Below, in pieces: positions 36,356 through 49,466 of a stretch of DNA of 64,000 nt (the first letter of the stretch is position 1; each line of letters begins with the position of its first letter). Origin of the DNA: Brugia malayi (Eukaryota > Nematoda > Chromadorea > Rhabditida > Onchocercidae); assembly GCF_000002995.4 (NCBI RefSeq), contig NW_025062478.1, positions 12,334,001 through 12,398,000 of the forward strand, read 5' to 3'. The position numbers were made by a program, and so were the translations under genes. The notes under the pieces were generated by a model that worked only from the letters and a program-made list of their open reading frames with translations, ran no database searches and was not told where the DNA came from.

Positions 36356-38606
36356 TAGTTTGGAAATAAAATATTTTCAAAATAGTTTCTGAAATTCAAC
36401 TTCATACTCTATGAAATGTACACTTCTTGAAATTAATGGTTAAAGAAGAAGGAATGATTGAAGAGAAAGATGTGTGTTATTTAAAAAATGAGAAAAAATG
36501 ATTAAGGATTTTATGCTTGGTTAATTGAATTTTTCACATTCATTGCTTTTATAATTGTCGCTTCTACCATAATAACATTGATATGATCAGTGCTTTGCAT
36601 TTTACTACTAAAATAATACTAACATAAAAATGTCCACTTCTTAATCAAAGTATAAAATACTATCATTTCAATATATAAACAATATAATTCTAACTAATTG
36701 TAACAAAATTGCTAACACTATAAATTGTAAACTATTCTCTAATAATAACTTATTAAAAGATGAAATAATCTAACTTAACTTATCTTTTTTGAATTCTCAT
36801 ATTCCTTATCAACTGCTAATCAGATATAGTAAATATTTTGCTTGTTAACAAGTTAGTAAACAAATTTCTTATTTGTGCTAATTACATTAGCTGTTTAATA
36901 TATTACTGCATTTTAGGAATATTTTTTCTTCTTTTTAGCAAAAAAAAAAAAAAAAAAAACATTAATGTATTTTGACCTCGTGACCTTCTTTAGCAAGGAA
37001 GCATATGAAAGATATGCTAATAATCATTCAATAAAATCTTTGTTCTCTTGCATCAATGATTATAATTATAGCTAGATTTTAACGTTTGAGTATACTTGAG
37101 CCTTTCATTGCTATATCAGAAAAATTTTAGTTTTAAATTATTGCATTTAATTGCATATAAATTAAATACCAAACAATCTTGAATGAAGTGAGAAAAAAAA
37201 AGAAAAATGATATTACTACTTTTTAATCCATTAATGATGATAAAGAATTGTGTTATTGACAAAAAGTTGAGACCCATTGACCTCTTAAAAATATTTATTA
37301 TCATTTGAAATGCTTCTTTTCTCAAAAATATGATTGACTTTTCATTTTTGGTCGCCCAAATGAAAAATGAATAGTTGCGAAGTTTGGAGGAATTAGAAAA
37401 GAGAGCAAATGAATATTGGAAACGATGAGAAGAAACGCTATATTATATTACTTTAAAAGTAATCTTAACTGCCTTTATGTATTAACAAAGCTTTTATGTT
37501 CCTCCTAAAACTTTCAATGTCAAATGTCAGTTTTACTTTTAGCTAGCAAAGACAAAAAAAAAAAAATAGAAATTTTCTGAATTTATTGCTTTACTCCAAA
37601 ATCCAAACCATTGTTTATTAAGAATTAAAGTTGACTTCTAGCAGAGATAAAATTTGAAGCAATAATCTTGCATATCCGATTTACCGCACTGTTGGGACGA
37701 TTATATACAAAGGCTTAACATTTCTAACGATTCACTGTAATACAATGGCATTTTTGATGAAAGAAGTAAGCTTTTAAATATCATTTATCACTGATAATTA
37801 ATTCTTTTTATTCCTTTGTTTCTTCTCTCTTTTTTCTTTTCTTTTAATTTCTTATATAAATATTAGGAATGATTAAATAGGTGAGAAAAGTAATTTTAAT
37901 TTAAAATCTATTGTATTGCAGTGTTTATTTGTTAGTAATTCAAAATATATTTCATTCCGGAATTTTATTTAACTATTATAGATATTTAAAAAATAATTCT
38001 TTTTGCCTGATTCAATCTTTTGTACAACTAACAAAAACCATCATAGATAGTGAGAATTTAAAGAATTCACATTTGTGTGTGAAAAGAGTAAAGAAATTAG
38101 AAAATTTTAAATTGAAATTAGAAGCAGAATTGATTGAAATTATATGAATTAATGAAATATATATGTACATATATGTTTTTTTTTTTTTTTTTTTTTTCTG
38201 AAGAGATTTTGCGGAAAAGAAATGAACTATGAAAGTGGTAGCATAGGGCGGTCTTATCCTTTGTATAGGTGCTAAATCGCATTGAATTACTTCAATGAAT
38301 AATTATTTGCGCTTTTCTCAGCAAATAACAGATATAGAATAGCTTTTTGCCACTTTTTAAGTGCTCATTTGCTTCTATTCACATTGACAGTTTAAACTTT
38401 TTCATTGATAAAAGTAAAAAGAAAGGAAAGGAAACACATAAATAGAAACCATCAGCAGGTGAGTCTTTTCATAAATTGATCGATGGCATGCATAAAGTTA
38501 CTTCTTAAAATTAATGGAAATTATTGTTTGCAAAAGTAGCAGGTAAGTATTGATTGTAGAATTTAATTTTACAATATTTTATTCGTTTTGTCGGAGATGT
38601 AAACTA

Positions 38607-38642
38607 GGAGAGAGAGAGAGAGGGAGAGAGAAAGAGAAAGAG
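38607..38642. repeat. GA-rich purine tract
   Basis: Imperfect AG/GA repeat (agagagagagagggagagagaaagagaaagagg-type); polypurine on the plus strand. Confidence 0.85.
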
Positions 38643-38903
38643 GATAAAGAGTTGATTAGTAGTATAACAAAAATGGATATAAGTAAGTAAGAAAAGAACG
38701 AACATTTACTATTAAATGTCAGAATCGTTTTAATTTTCATAATGCATTAGCTAAATAGCTATTATATCATTGAAATGAAAATCTTTTCAATTTCAATATG
38801 TTATTTTTACCGCTGTTATCAATGATACATAGCAACAACATATTTCATATCAATAATATATATATATATTGATAATAAATTAAGAAGTGATAAAAATTCA
38901 GAT

Positions 38904-38940
38904 CTTCTGAGAGATCTCAGTGAAAGAGATCTCTCAGAAG
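38904..38940. repeat. Perfect 15-bp hairpin
   Basis: CTTCTGAGAGATCTC at 38904-38918 and its exact reverse complement GAGATCTCTCAGAAG at 38926-38940 flank a 7-nt loop. No coding sequence surrounds it. Confidence 0.9.
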
Positions 38941-38960
38941 TGTTGCATTTCTTCCTTTCC

Positions 38961-38985
38961 AGTGATATGTGTATATCATATCACT
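38961..38985. repeat. Second hairpin, 9-bp stem
   Basis: AGTGATATG and CATATCACT flank a 7-nt loop, 20 nt downstream of the first hairpin. Confidence 0.85.
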
Positions 38986-40882
38986 TGCTGAAACTATGGC
39001 AATCTGCTAACAGAAGCTATTATTTTTCTCAGTGACACTTTGTAGATAAACTTTGCTTGAGGAAAAGTTTCCCATTTTAATTTCCAGTCACATCTATTCC
39101 ATTATTCTAATAAATTATCATTTTGCATTATGAAGTAAATGCTTACATAAGCCAGGTTATCATCTTCCTTTGAACTTTAAACTTTTGAATGATTCTTGAT
39201 TACTTTTCTTTTAGTTTTTTTTTTTCTAAATTCTTCGTTCTCAAAAAAAAAGGTCTAATCAGGTGGAAACAGTTACTCTCTGTGTCATTTCATTTAAATA
39301 AATTCATTTCGACTGTCATTTTTTTATTACTATGTAGGAATAACATGGACATTATCACTTATTGTCATTTCTTTGTTAAAATTTGACAGTAAAATTAACA
39401 CCAAAAAAAAAAGAAAATTCTGAAAATCACATAGTAAATGCGAAGAACAATATTGAAATTTATTAAATTATAGAAAAAAAAATTAATTTGAATGGCTGTC
39501 TAACTTGAACTCTTAATATCTTGTTTTATTAGTCCCTTTTGTTGAAAAGTTCTAGTTAGAAGTTTGTTTGCTATCAAATGTCCAACAATTGATCAATTTA
39601 GACGAACAAATCCTTAAGGAGCAAACTTTTGAGCCATTTGTTCTCAAAGTATGAGAAAATCTTCCGAATAAAAAAAAAATAGAAAGACTAAAATGGTTGT
39701 TTTGCTATGGCTCTTTTCTCATCATTAATATATAAATTGGTATATGCCAATCTAAAATGAGACAAGAATATTCTTTCACAAAATTTGGATTTTTGAAATT
39801 TTGAAGTGCTCCGGAAAACTGCTATCAATTATTTAATGTTCCAGAAACTTTATTTTGTCATTTGTATGTTATCATGGCTCTCTTATTCAATGAAATTACA
39901 ATTGCACACAAAAATTTTAATATACAAAGATAATCATTTAGAGTATTTTTAAAGTTCTTTTGAACTGCAATTCTCACCTGTCGAAATACAAACATAGGTT
40001 AATTTCTTGGCGAAGAGTCAAAAATAGTGTAATCCCAAATTATTGAGTAATATAATTGTTCAGAGGAAGTGAAAGTCTTTTAACGTGATAAAAAGATAAA
40101 AAGATTATCGCTCATTGGGAATTTACATTGTCACAGAGATGATTGTTTTCTCGAAAACTTAACTAATTTTCAGTGATACTAAGACCATCGTTAAGCACAT
40201 AAGTCCTTTTCTTAACTTTAAAACAATTAGTAATCTTCTACTTATTGGATTTGAAAATAAAAAAAAAAAAAGCGAATAGTTGATGTGTCTCCTCTTACTT
40301 CCAATATTTTCTTTTGCTTATATAAAGATACTATCTTTAGAAATAATTTTGTTATTTCAAAGAAAAAAGAAAAACAAAAAAATGAAATTCAAATATGTCA
40401 AAAATTTTTTTTTATAACCTTATATTATTTAAAATTATTAAAATTTGCATGATTGCTGCTTTTTTAACAAAATATTTCTCATAAAAAAATGCTTCATTTA
40501 GTTTCAGTTCATTTTCACAAAAAAAAAAATTGCAGAAAGAAATTAATATTTGGGAATGAGCTTTGTTAAAAGAGCTTTTAGTCAATTGAAATTGTTTATG
40601 AAGTGTTTAAATTTGGGTGCAAATCATTTCGATTCTCTCAACAATACCAATTTCTTTCTTTTCTTTCTTCATTTTATTTCTGTGCTTAATAAGCATTAGT
40701 AATTGGAAACATATTATTTTCAATTTTTGTAATAATTCTTTAGCAAATTTAGCTATAAGAAATGGTTTTACATAATTATTTGCATATTTTTGTCATTCGA
40801 ATTCTATTTCATTTATTTTGAGTTTTATGTAGAAGAGAACATTTTAAAATTTCAAGCCTTAGGAGACTTTTAAAATGACAAA

Positions 40883-41063
40883 TTTATTATTATTATTATT
40901 ATTAATATTCATTATTATTATTATTCACTTTAATGGAAAAGTCATTATTATTACTACTATTATTATGTTATTATTATTATTATTACTTCTACTACTACTA
41001 CTATTACTATTGTTATTATTTATTATTAATATTAATACTATTATTGCTATTATGGTTATTATC
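40883..41063. repeat. Imperfect TTA/CTA/ATT trinucleotide repeat region
   Basis: Long run of TTATTATTA-type units with CTA and TTG variants and one short interruption. It creates an artefactual poly-Leu/Ile open frame. Confidence 0.9.
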
Positions 41064-44000
41064 AATTAGTAGTAAAATTTGAAATTGAAAATGAACTATT
41101 AGAGCTATCTATTTATTTCCATCACATTAATTTGTTAATCGTTTTTCAATGAATTTAATCCTTATCAGAGTCGTCAGTTTGCGCGCGTTAAAGCTTTTCT
41201 CAATTGCATTTAACTTTGCCTTAAATATGAAAGTACTGAGTGTGAAATTAGTTATTTTGATCGAAAAAGCTTACGAATCGGATATATTAAAATAAGCTTT
41301 AAAACTTCAAATTTTACATAAGATGGGACTAAAGCGTTTCACTTTTGAGCATAAATATGTAATTAAAAATTCTTCTGCATTACATCATTTTTGCTTATAA
41401 TTTTATCATGAATGATTGATCCGACATTTGATATACTCTTTCAACTATTTAAATCTCACATAAAGTCTTTCTAGCATATTTATCCAAATCATTTCATATT
41501 AATTAGTTGATTGATTGAATTGCTGATCATATCGATAATGAATAATTTATTATGTCGCTGTCTCATATGTTCTGATAGCATATTCGCAAATAATATTTAC
41601 AATAAAATGAAATTAAATTAGTCTAACATATGAGGAAATAATTTAATAATTTGTTAAAATCTCTTTACGGTAGCTGACATTTGCGGGATTTCAAAACTTC
41701 TGAGCAAATCATAATTTGATTTGTAAAAAAACTTTGAAATGCTCAATTTTCTCTCTTTCATTTGTTTCTCTGCCCAACTTGCTGTATTTTGTTAGTGCTT
41801 TATAATGTTGTTACAGCTAAAATTTGATTAAGCTCATTTGCTTACTGAAATAATTCCTCCAAAATTAAGCTCCAATGAATGAAAAAAGATTTATGAGTGT
41901 AAACATTATTGTATATTTTGCCCGTACGAAATAATTCTTTTAAAACTAATGTTCAAAGCACTATGAATTTAACTGCACAGAAATGCTACTATTTAGATTT
42001 TTAAACGTATAAAAACTTTGGCAATTTTTTTTTTTTTTGAAGAAAATTTAAAAAAAGAAATGGAGATAATTAAAATGGGCATAATAAGTGGTCAAATATA
42101 ACATTTAAATTTATTTACAGTCTTTTTTGATCTTAATGAATTGCATTCGAATTGATTAATTTAGCTCTTTTCTCCTCATAAGACTATTTTATAAATTGTT
42201 CCGACTTCGAATTACTCTCTATCCTTGCAACTTAACGCATACTTAATCATTCACTTAGTTTAATTGAAATATTTGAAACAGCGAAACTTGTTAAGAGTTT
42301 CTTTTTGTGTGATTAAATTTTTTGCAATATATATTTCTACTTTTTTCCTTTATTGCATGATACATTAAATTTTTGATTCAAAAATTCCTTACAAAATATT
42401 TTTAATATAATGGATTTCTAGCTAAGGTAGCATAGCAAAAGTATTTTGTATCAATGAATGTCAAATAATCAATTATTTATAGCTTTATTGAATGATAACT
42501 GTCAATAAATAACGATTTCAGAATAAATTTCTTTAACTGAAAAATTTCACAAAAAAAAAAAATTAACATTAACTTCAAAAATCATTTATTATATATTGCT
42601 TATTTTAATAGTTCTCATTTAAATAGCGCCATTTTACGTCATCTACTAATTTATTTAATTTCAATGAGTTTTTTTTTTTTTTTTTTTATTCAATAGCATT
42701 TTACTGAATGAATATAGTCAACAATATTTACAGCATTTCACTTTCCACAAATGAAAACTAAAATATAGCTTTTTCTCACAAAATATATTTAACTGAACAT
42801 GTTAAAGTGGTAAGCTATTACCCAGAGGGGAACTTACCCTTTAGAGAAAAAAAGTTTGAATTTACGGAGTTCATTTATCACGTATACATGTATCTTATTT
42901 GTTGTTTACTTATGTTCATATTTGTACTTATATTTGAATTCATTTACTTGCTTATATTTTTTATGCATATGAAAGAATTTCTCTTTACCACTTAATTCAA
43001 ACGGCAATTTGAAATTACTGGGATTTTTTCTATTAAATTTTTTTTATCGATTAATTAAAGTTGTTCTACAGGAAACATAATTAGTGCTTATTTTTTTTTA
43101 AATCAAATGCATCATTACACCTTTGAAATAGCCATATTATCCTTATTCTGGCGTGCAATGCATCATATGTTCTGCATGCATTCAGTATTGCAATTCAGTA
43201 ATAATTTAACATAGTTTTCAGTCAATATAACGTAGTAATATTACTGGAATATTTACACGTAAAGTTACGTAACATTATGCATAATAAATGTCGCTACTTT
43301 GTTGTTATTGCAATAATAGCACTAACAATAACAATAATATTAATAATAACAATAGTGATAACTACTGTAATTTTGAATATTGTTTAGGCAGCAGTTATTG
43401 TTATTGAAATCGTAATAGTGCAATTTCAATAGTATTAAGAATAGTAATTAGTTTTTGTTGTTGGTACTTCTCTCTAACATACTATTACTCTCGATGATAT
43501 GAAATGTTTTTAAAATGTGATTTCATCGTTCAGTCTACTCACTGAGATATTATAACTACTTTTTTTTTTTTTCATCTTCTTTATCCATTTCTAAATGTCA
43601 TCCGTTCCTCCAAATAAAACTAATTTTAAGTTGACAACTAACTAAAGTATATTTCCCTTTATTGTCTATAAGTCCTCACTTATAGAAACAATTACAAATC
43701 TTTTTCTTCATTTGTCTCAGTTCTGTAATAATAAATTTGTTTTGACAGGAAAATAAATGAAGAAATTAATGCTGTTCTTTTGCCTAAGGCACTCTTTTCT
43801 TTACTTATTATCATATTATTATATTCACAAGACGGAATTGACGAATGATATATGAAGGAGCGGAAGGCGGAATATTTCTAACATGTAATGTAAATTTTAT
43901 AACTAAGCATTATTTGTTGTTTTCCTCGTCGTTTATAAAAGTTTTTGGATCGGTCTCATTACGCATTCATAATTTTAAGCTAATACTCTCTACAGCTGTA

Positions 44001-45651
44001 GGAATCAACAAATTAACAAGTAGATCGAACACTATGTTAATTAATAAAGTATATTTCTTGCTAAATTATACGTGAAACAAGTGCTTTTGATGTTGTCAAC
44101 TATCATATTATATTAGATGTGCATAAGCACATATTAATTTTGAATTTACATCCTATCTTCTAACAATTATTATTTTCAGTATTAGTTGCAAAATTTCTCA
44201 TCTACGTAGTTTCCATATAAACTTTACTGTTCTTTTATAATATTTCTTTAAATTATTTTTTATCATTATTCAAATTATATTTATAAGATATGGTAGAATT
44301 ATTTTGTTATTTTCAACTGATAACAAACGCTTCAATTCCATTGTTTTTTTTTTTTTTTTTTTTTCTATTTCCCGTTATCAATTTCACTTCCCAAATTAGA
44401 GTGATGAGTTAATCCTTCTCCTTGTAAAATTTCTCAGTCAGTCCTCACTTATTAATTTTAACATATTTATCAGTCTTATAAAAGAAAAGCTAAGATTTTA
44501 AATTGTTAAATTATCATTTAAAAAGTAACTGCTTGCTTGCTGCTATAATTCATTTAGAGCTTACTTAAACTAATTGTAAAACCAATTCATAGCTAATTTG
44601 CACCGATATTTGAATATTTTGTATTTGAATTCAATTGCAATCATATCAATATATTTGCATTTCATTTATTTTTCACCTCATTTTGTTATTCTCAAAGCAA
44701 TTGCTACTTTGTTATAATTTCTACTTATCGATTTTTCAATAAAGCACTTATATTGTGTTAAGATTGCCAAATATTATCATCAAATTATGCAACAGTTCAT
44801 AATCACCTCAAATCAATTCATTTAACAGATGAAATCACGAACTCATCAAATATTTTGATTATTCATTGTCGCAAATTTTTGAGGACTTAAGACATGTCAA
44901 AATATTAGTAGGCATTCGCTATAGCTTTTTCCTACTAGACATTACAAGCTTTCTAATTCACTCTCAGAGAGCAAAATTTTGTCGATAAGATTTGCTTTGT
45001 TTTTCTCTTAGCAAATTTTTTCTTTCCTTCTCACACTTTTTTCATGCCATTTTTTTTTTTTTTTTTTTTTTAGGTTAAACTTTTTTGTAGTCCTTACTTA
45101 ACTAATCGAAAATCATATTTTCTTCTTTGAGATAAATTATGTGCTTTTGCTTATCAGCTGACTGTTTTTATCTATTATTCAAAAAAGTTCATTAAAGCGC
45201 TTATCAAAAATACATCTCCGCCAAATTCATTACAAACTACTAAATTGATCTTGTGTCATTGTTTTTGTTAAAAAAAACTTAGCTTTTAAAAAATTTGTAC
45301 GATCACTAATCGTCAAATAATTACTCGCCTGTATGACCTATCTTAGATCTATTTTTGTTCCTAGCCATTATTTTATTATTTTTAAATTTAGTGATGATGA
45401 AATTATAACTTTCATCCAATTTTGTTAAATTAATTGAAGAGTAACTGTTTGTAATCATATTAATTTGTAGTGATTTATTTGCGAGACATTGAACAACAAT
45501 TTTAATGAATTTACTTCAATTCTTCCTTCTAATCTGTTCATTGATTTCATGTCTTAATCACTTGAAATAAGTCATTTTTTGAATTAAATTAATAAAATTA
45601 AGTGAAAATTGCTCCATCTTGTAATTACTATAAAATAATTGTTTAGGAATG

Positions 45652-45677
45652 ACTCTTTTTTTTTAAAAAAAAAGAGT
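45652..45677. repeat. 26-nt perfect palindrome
   Basis: ACTCT, then T and A runs, then AGAGT: a fully self-complementary sequence with no spacer. A second AAAAAAAGAGT copy follows at once (to about 45689). Confidence 0.8.
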
Positions 45678-45703
45678 AAAAAAAAAGAGTGGGAAAATGA
45701 TAT

Positions 45704-45765
45704 CATTACATCTTATGAAATAATGTTTTCTTTTTTTCCTTATGGATTACATCTTATGACATAAT
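45704..45765. repeat. Short direct repeat ATTACATCTTATGAMATAAT
   Basis: Two 20-nt copies, one near 45704-45723 and one near 45746-45765, differing at one base. Confidence 0.7.
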
Positions 45766-47305
45766 TTAAAAAAAAAAAAAAAAAAAAATTAGACGATTTT
45801 CTGATGATTAATTGAATCAAATTGATTTTGTCAAATTCAGCAAAGTGGAAGAAAAGCATTTATTTCTTGAATTAACACTACATTCTACGAATACAAAATA
45901 TACATCAGTTACTTTTCATTTCTCGTAAAAGTTTCCTGAGACTTTCTATAAATGAGGACAAAAAAGATTAAATATCCTTTATAATACTACTGCATCAATT
46001 AGAATTTAATAATTCAGTAGCAAAGATGGAACTGAAATTTAATCTTTTGAACTTGAAAAAAATGTTTAATAATTAAAAATACATTATTAATTAGTTTATA
46101 AATCATATAGATTATGCATCTATCGCATCGTGTCTTTTAGACAAACCTAATATTGTCATAATAATTCTTCTATGGCTAATATAGGGACCTGTCTATCCAT
46201 TTTCAGGCTCCTTGGGGACAACCAATTCAAGATGCTGCATATTCTCTCAAACTTCAATTTCTTTCCAATTTTATAAAACTATTTTAAAAAAGCTGATGTT
46301 TTCGATATTTCCTGTCAGTGAGTTAATTAATTATCTCTGTCTCCATTTGAATAATTAATTTCTGCTGCAATTGCAAGTTGTTGACAATGATGAGAGAAGA
46401 ATGAAGATGCTATATCATGAAAAATGTGATAAGGATGCCACTATCAATGCTTAATTTATTCCCGAAAGGAATCGATAATTTGTGGTATTTCCTAAATTAT
46501 TATTTTATTATTATTAGTAGCAACCAGAAGATTTGAAATTGGAATTATAAATTATTCCTGAGAATATATTGAAACTCCTTACAGATTATATTGCTATTAA
46601 ATATTTCTGTTTGAAAAAGTGGTCAGCAACACGCATAACTCCATAAAATTTCAACAAAATTTCTTCCTTCAAATATCCCCGAATTAACAGCAACCATTGT
46701 GATAATGATAATAAAGATGATGATGATGATGATAACGCATCATGTACTATTATTGCTATTATTATTAGCGCTAAATAAGATGGAAAGTTGAAAGGACTAG
46801 TAGTGGCGATGTTAAATTTTGAAACAGATGTATTCGCGAAGTGAGTTTGAAACCTCTTCAACATTCAAAGGATTACAACAGCATTATCATAAAGGTATTG
46901 CATATGAAAATCAATTTACAACACTTGAATTATTTTTTTTTGTTCTCCTCATTGAGTGATATTTCTAAATTTTCGTCCTTTAAACTTTTCCGCACTTTTT
47001 TTTTTTTTCTCTAACTTAGTTTTCAGTCTTTTTATTACCAAAGTTTCCTTTCACTTATTCTAAATCTGCTTACATACCTTTTGAAAATTAGTTGTATTCA
47101 TTCTTTCTCAAAATGTTCAAAAGCATTCGTGTAGTACAACGAAAGAAATGTCATTTGAGGTAAAATAAATACGGTATAATTTTCGCCAAGTAAATACGCT
47201 TAATTGCTCATTCTTAATAAGAAACTAAGATTTTTAGTAGAAAACCAAAAAAAAAAAAAAAAAGGTAAAATACTTTTAAGTATTTTGGAATAACGTAGGT
47301 TTTTC

Positions 47306-47308
<3 letters not shown>

Positions 47309-47339
<31 letters not shown>
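47309..47339. repeat. (TC)n microsatellite
   Basis: About 15 TC units; it yields a false Arg/Glu-rich open frame on the minus strand. Confidence 0.95.
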
Positions 47340-47346
<7 letters not shown>

Positions 47347-48743
47347 TTTTTTTCTTCTTTTTTTGTATTGTAATATTAATAACTTTTTCAAAAACACTGT
47401 TTTCACTGAATGCATTATATTAGTGTTAAAAAGAATTAAATAAAAGAATATATAAATGAAGAGTTATATGATATTTGATGCTTTTAATTCTAATTATTTC
47501 ACAAATATCTATTAGAGAGAGATTTTATGGAATAATTCTTTTATAACTTATATAATAATTCTAAAAATATTACAATAAATATTTCTATTGCAAAAAAGAA
47601 AAAAAAAATCACTTATTTCTTCGAAAAGATATCTCAGATATTTAAAATTATATTACAACATTTCAATAGTATGAAATTAAAAATTAGTTAAATGAGGAAA
47701 TTGCATAATTGTATGATAATATAATATTTTCTAATATGATTGAATTCTTCGTTTCATTCCCATACTTCTTGTATTTTATTATTAGTAGGAGCATTAATAA
47801 TATAGAATTTAATCCAATTTATATACTAAAGTATCCCATTGGAATTTATTTCATCGAACGAATTAAAATTTATTCATTAGTCCTACGAGCTCCTTCTGCA
47901 ATTATTACTATCAATGCATTCATCATTAGCTTAAAGTGCTGCATATGCTAATACTCCATGTTATACTTTAAAAGATGACTGATATAAGTAAGTATTGCTA
48001 ATCAATTTTTTTGTTTTTTTTTGATGCAAAGCAATTGATTAACAAGTGCGGTTCTAAAATTACAACTTCAAAGAAATGATGGCTTATTTGTTTATTTCTA
48101 TAGTTATTCGATCATTCGATCGTCACATATAATTTCTTTAAAAGAAAAGTGAAAACGATACATCCATTCATTCATCTATCATTCATATTTATTTATTACT
48201 TAATTACTTGTTTCCTGAATAATAATACTAATTTTAATATTTATTTGGTCATACATTTTATTAATACTTTTCAACAAAATTAGCACTGCCTAAAATACAT
48301 AATCTTTCCAATCATAATAACTTCCCTTGCGACACATACGCTCTATAACAAGTGATAACGATGATAGTGATAATAATTCATTCCTATAGTAAAATTAGTT
48401 CTTTCAATAATTTACTATGATTTCTACCAATTATAAATTCTTTTTTTCTTACTAAGACTAAAAAGTGTAATAAATATTCTTATTACTTGTTAAATTAATG
48501 TAAATAATCATACAGTTGACTTTGTTATATGTAATATAGCTGTTAAGTAGACATAGACTCAACTTTTTACTTAATACTTCAAAACATAATTAAATCAAAT
48601 TTTGAATTTCTGTGAGCTACTGAAAGTTTGTTAACAACTATGATTTAATGTTGCAGCTCATTTTTTTATTAAATCCCATTTCTTTTTCTTAATGATTACT
48701 GTAATATTTTTTGTTCATTTTTTTTAGTAATAATGGCATTTGA

Positions 48744-48745
<2 letters not shown>

Positions 48746-48804
<59 letters not shown>
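48746..48804. repeat. (AT)n microsatellite
   Basis: About 29 uninterrupted AT units, the longest in the window, 660 nt upstream of the innexin. Confidence 0.97.
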
Positions 48805-48805
<1 letters not shown>

Positions 48806-49400
48806 GGTATTTTATTTTATTTTAAATTTTAATTTTAACTTTATCTTAAATTTTAGTATATAATATAAGTATTGATATATTAGGAATTATATTTACTCTT
48901 ATCAGAAGGCAAATAATTAGAAAGGATGATCACGGATAAATATAAAGCTAAAATTTAAAATTTATAAAGCAGCATGTGTTGCAAATAAACAGTTAGAGCA
49001 AATTTTAAATAATTTTGACTTCAAATTTTAGTTAAATTTCAGTTTTAAATTATCATTCATTATTACAAAATATATGACAACATTTGATCTTCCCTAAATC
49101 AAGATGAAATAAGTAAGCATCTGATTAGGCAGATTTTGTCATTTGAAGACATCTTAAAATCGATATTTTGTGTGACATAATTTAGTATTCATACGATTCC
49201 ATTTATTTTAATAATTCATCATTTAAAATAAAAGGTGTTACTAAGTGATCATATAAACATAACTGAGAATATATAATAGAGAAGTAAAAAAAAAAAAAGA
49301 GCTTATTTTTTAGAGTATCAGTTTAAGCTATTCAGATCACTCAAAAGTAGATAATTAAAATAAACTTTATAAATTCAAAGATTTAATATTTTAAATTATC

Positions 49401-49466
49401 ATTTAGGACGTGAGCGAAGCTCCAGGACAGCTTATCATCCTGCAGCGGTATTAGAGGTAGGTGCAA
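49401..49466 (+). promoter_or_regulatory. Candidate spliced-leader acceptor of the innexin
   Basis: ATCATTTAG ends at 49406 and is followed by a less AT-rich 59-nt leader before ATG 49466. It fits a trans-splice or 5' UTR acceptor. Confidence 0.4.

Larger units (their letters stand above)
36356..49465. other. Gene-poor, repeat-rich AT interval of 13 kb
   Basis: I found no exon here with family similarity, splice continuity or codon-like composition. Open frames longer than 60 codons are low-complexity (Phe/Leu/Ile/Asn-rich). The interval holds many poly-A/T runs, TA, TC, GA and TTA tracts, two adjacent hairpins (38904-38985) and a 26-nt palindrome (45652-45677). It lies upstream of the innexin, so its right part probably includes that gene's regulatory DNA. 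Non-coding RNA genes or very short exons cannot be excluded. Confidence 0.5.

Noticed and set aside
40875..41069. 64-codon open frame rich in Leu and Ile
   Set aside because: Produced by the TTA/CTA/ATT trinucleotide repeat; no start context, splice sites or domain.
47200..47415. Minus-strand frame with an Arg/Glu run
   Set aside because: Created by the TC microsatellite and flanking homopolymers.
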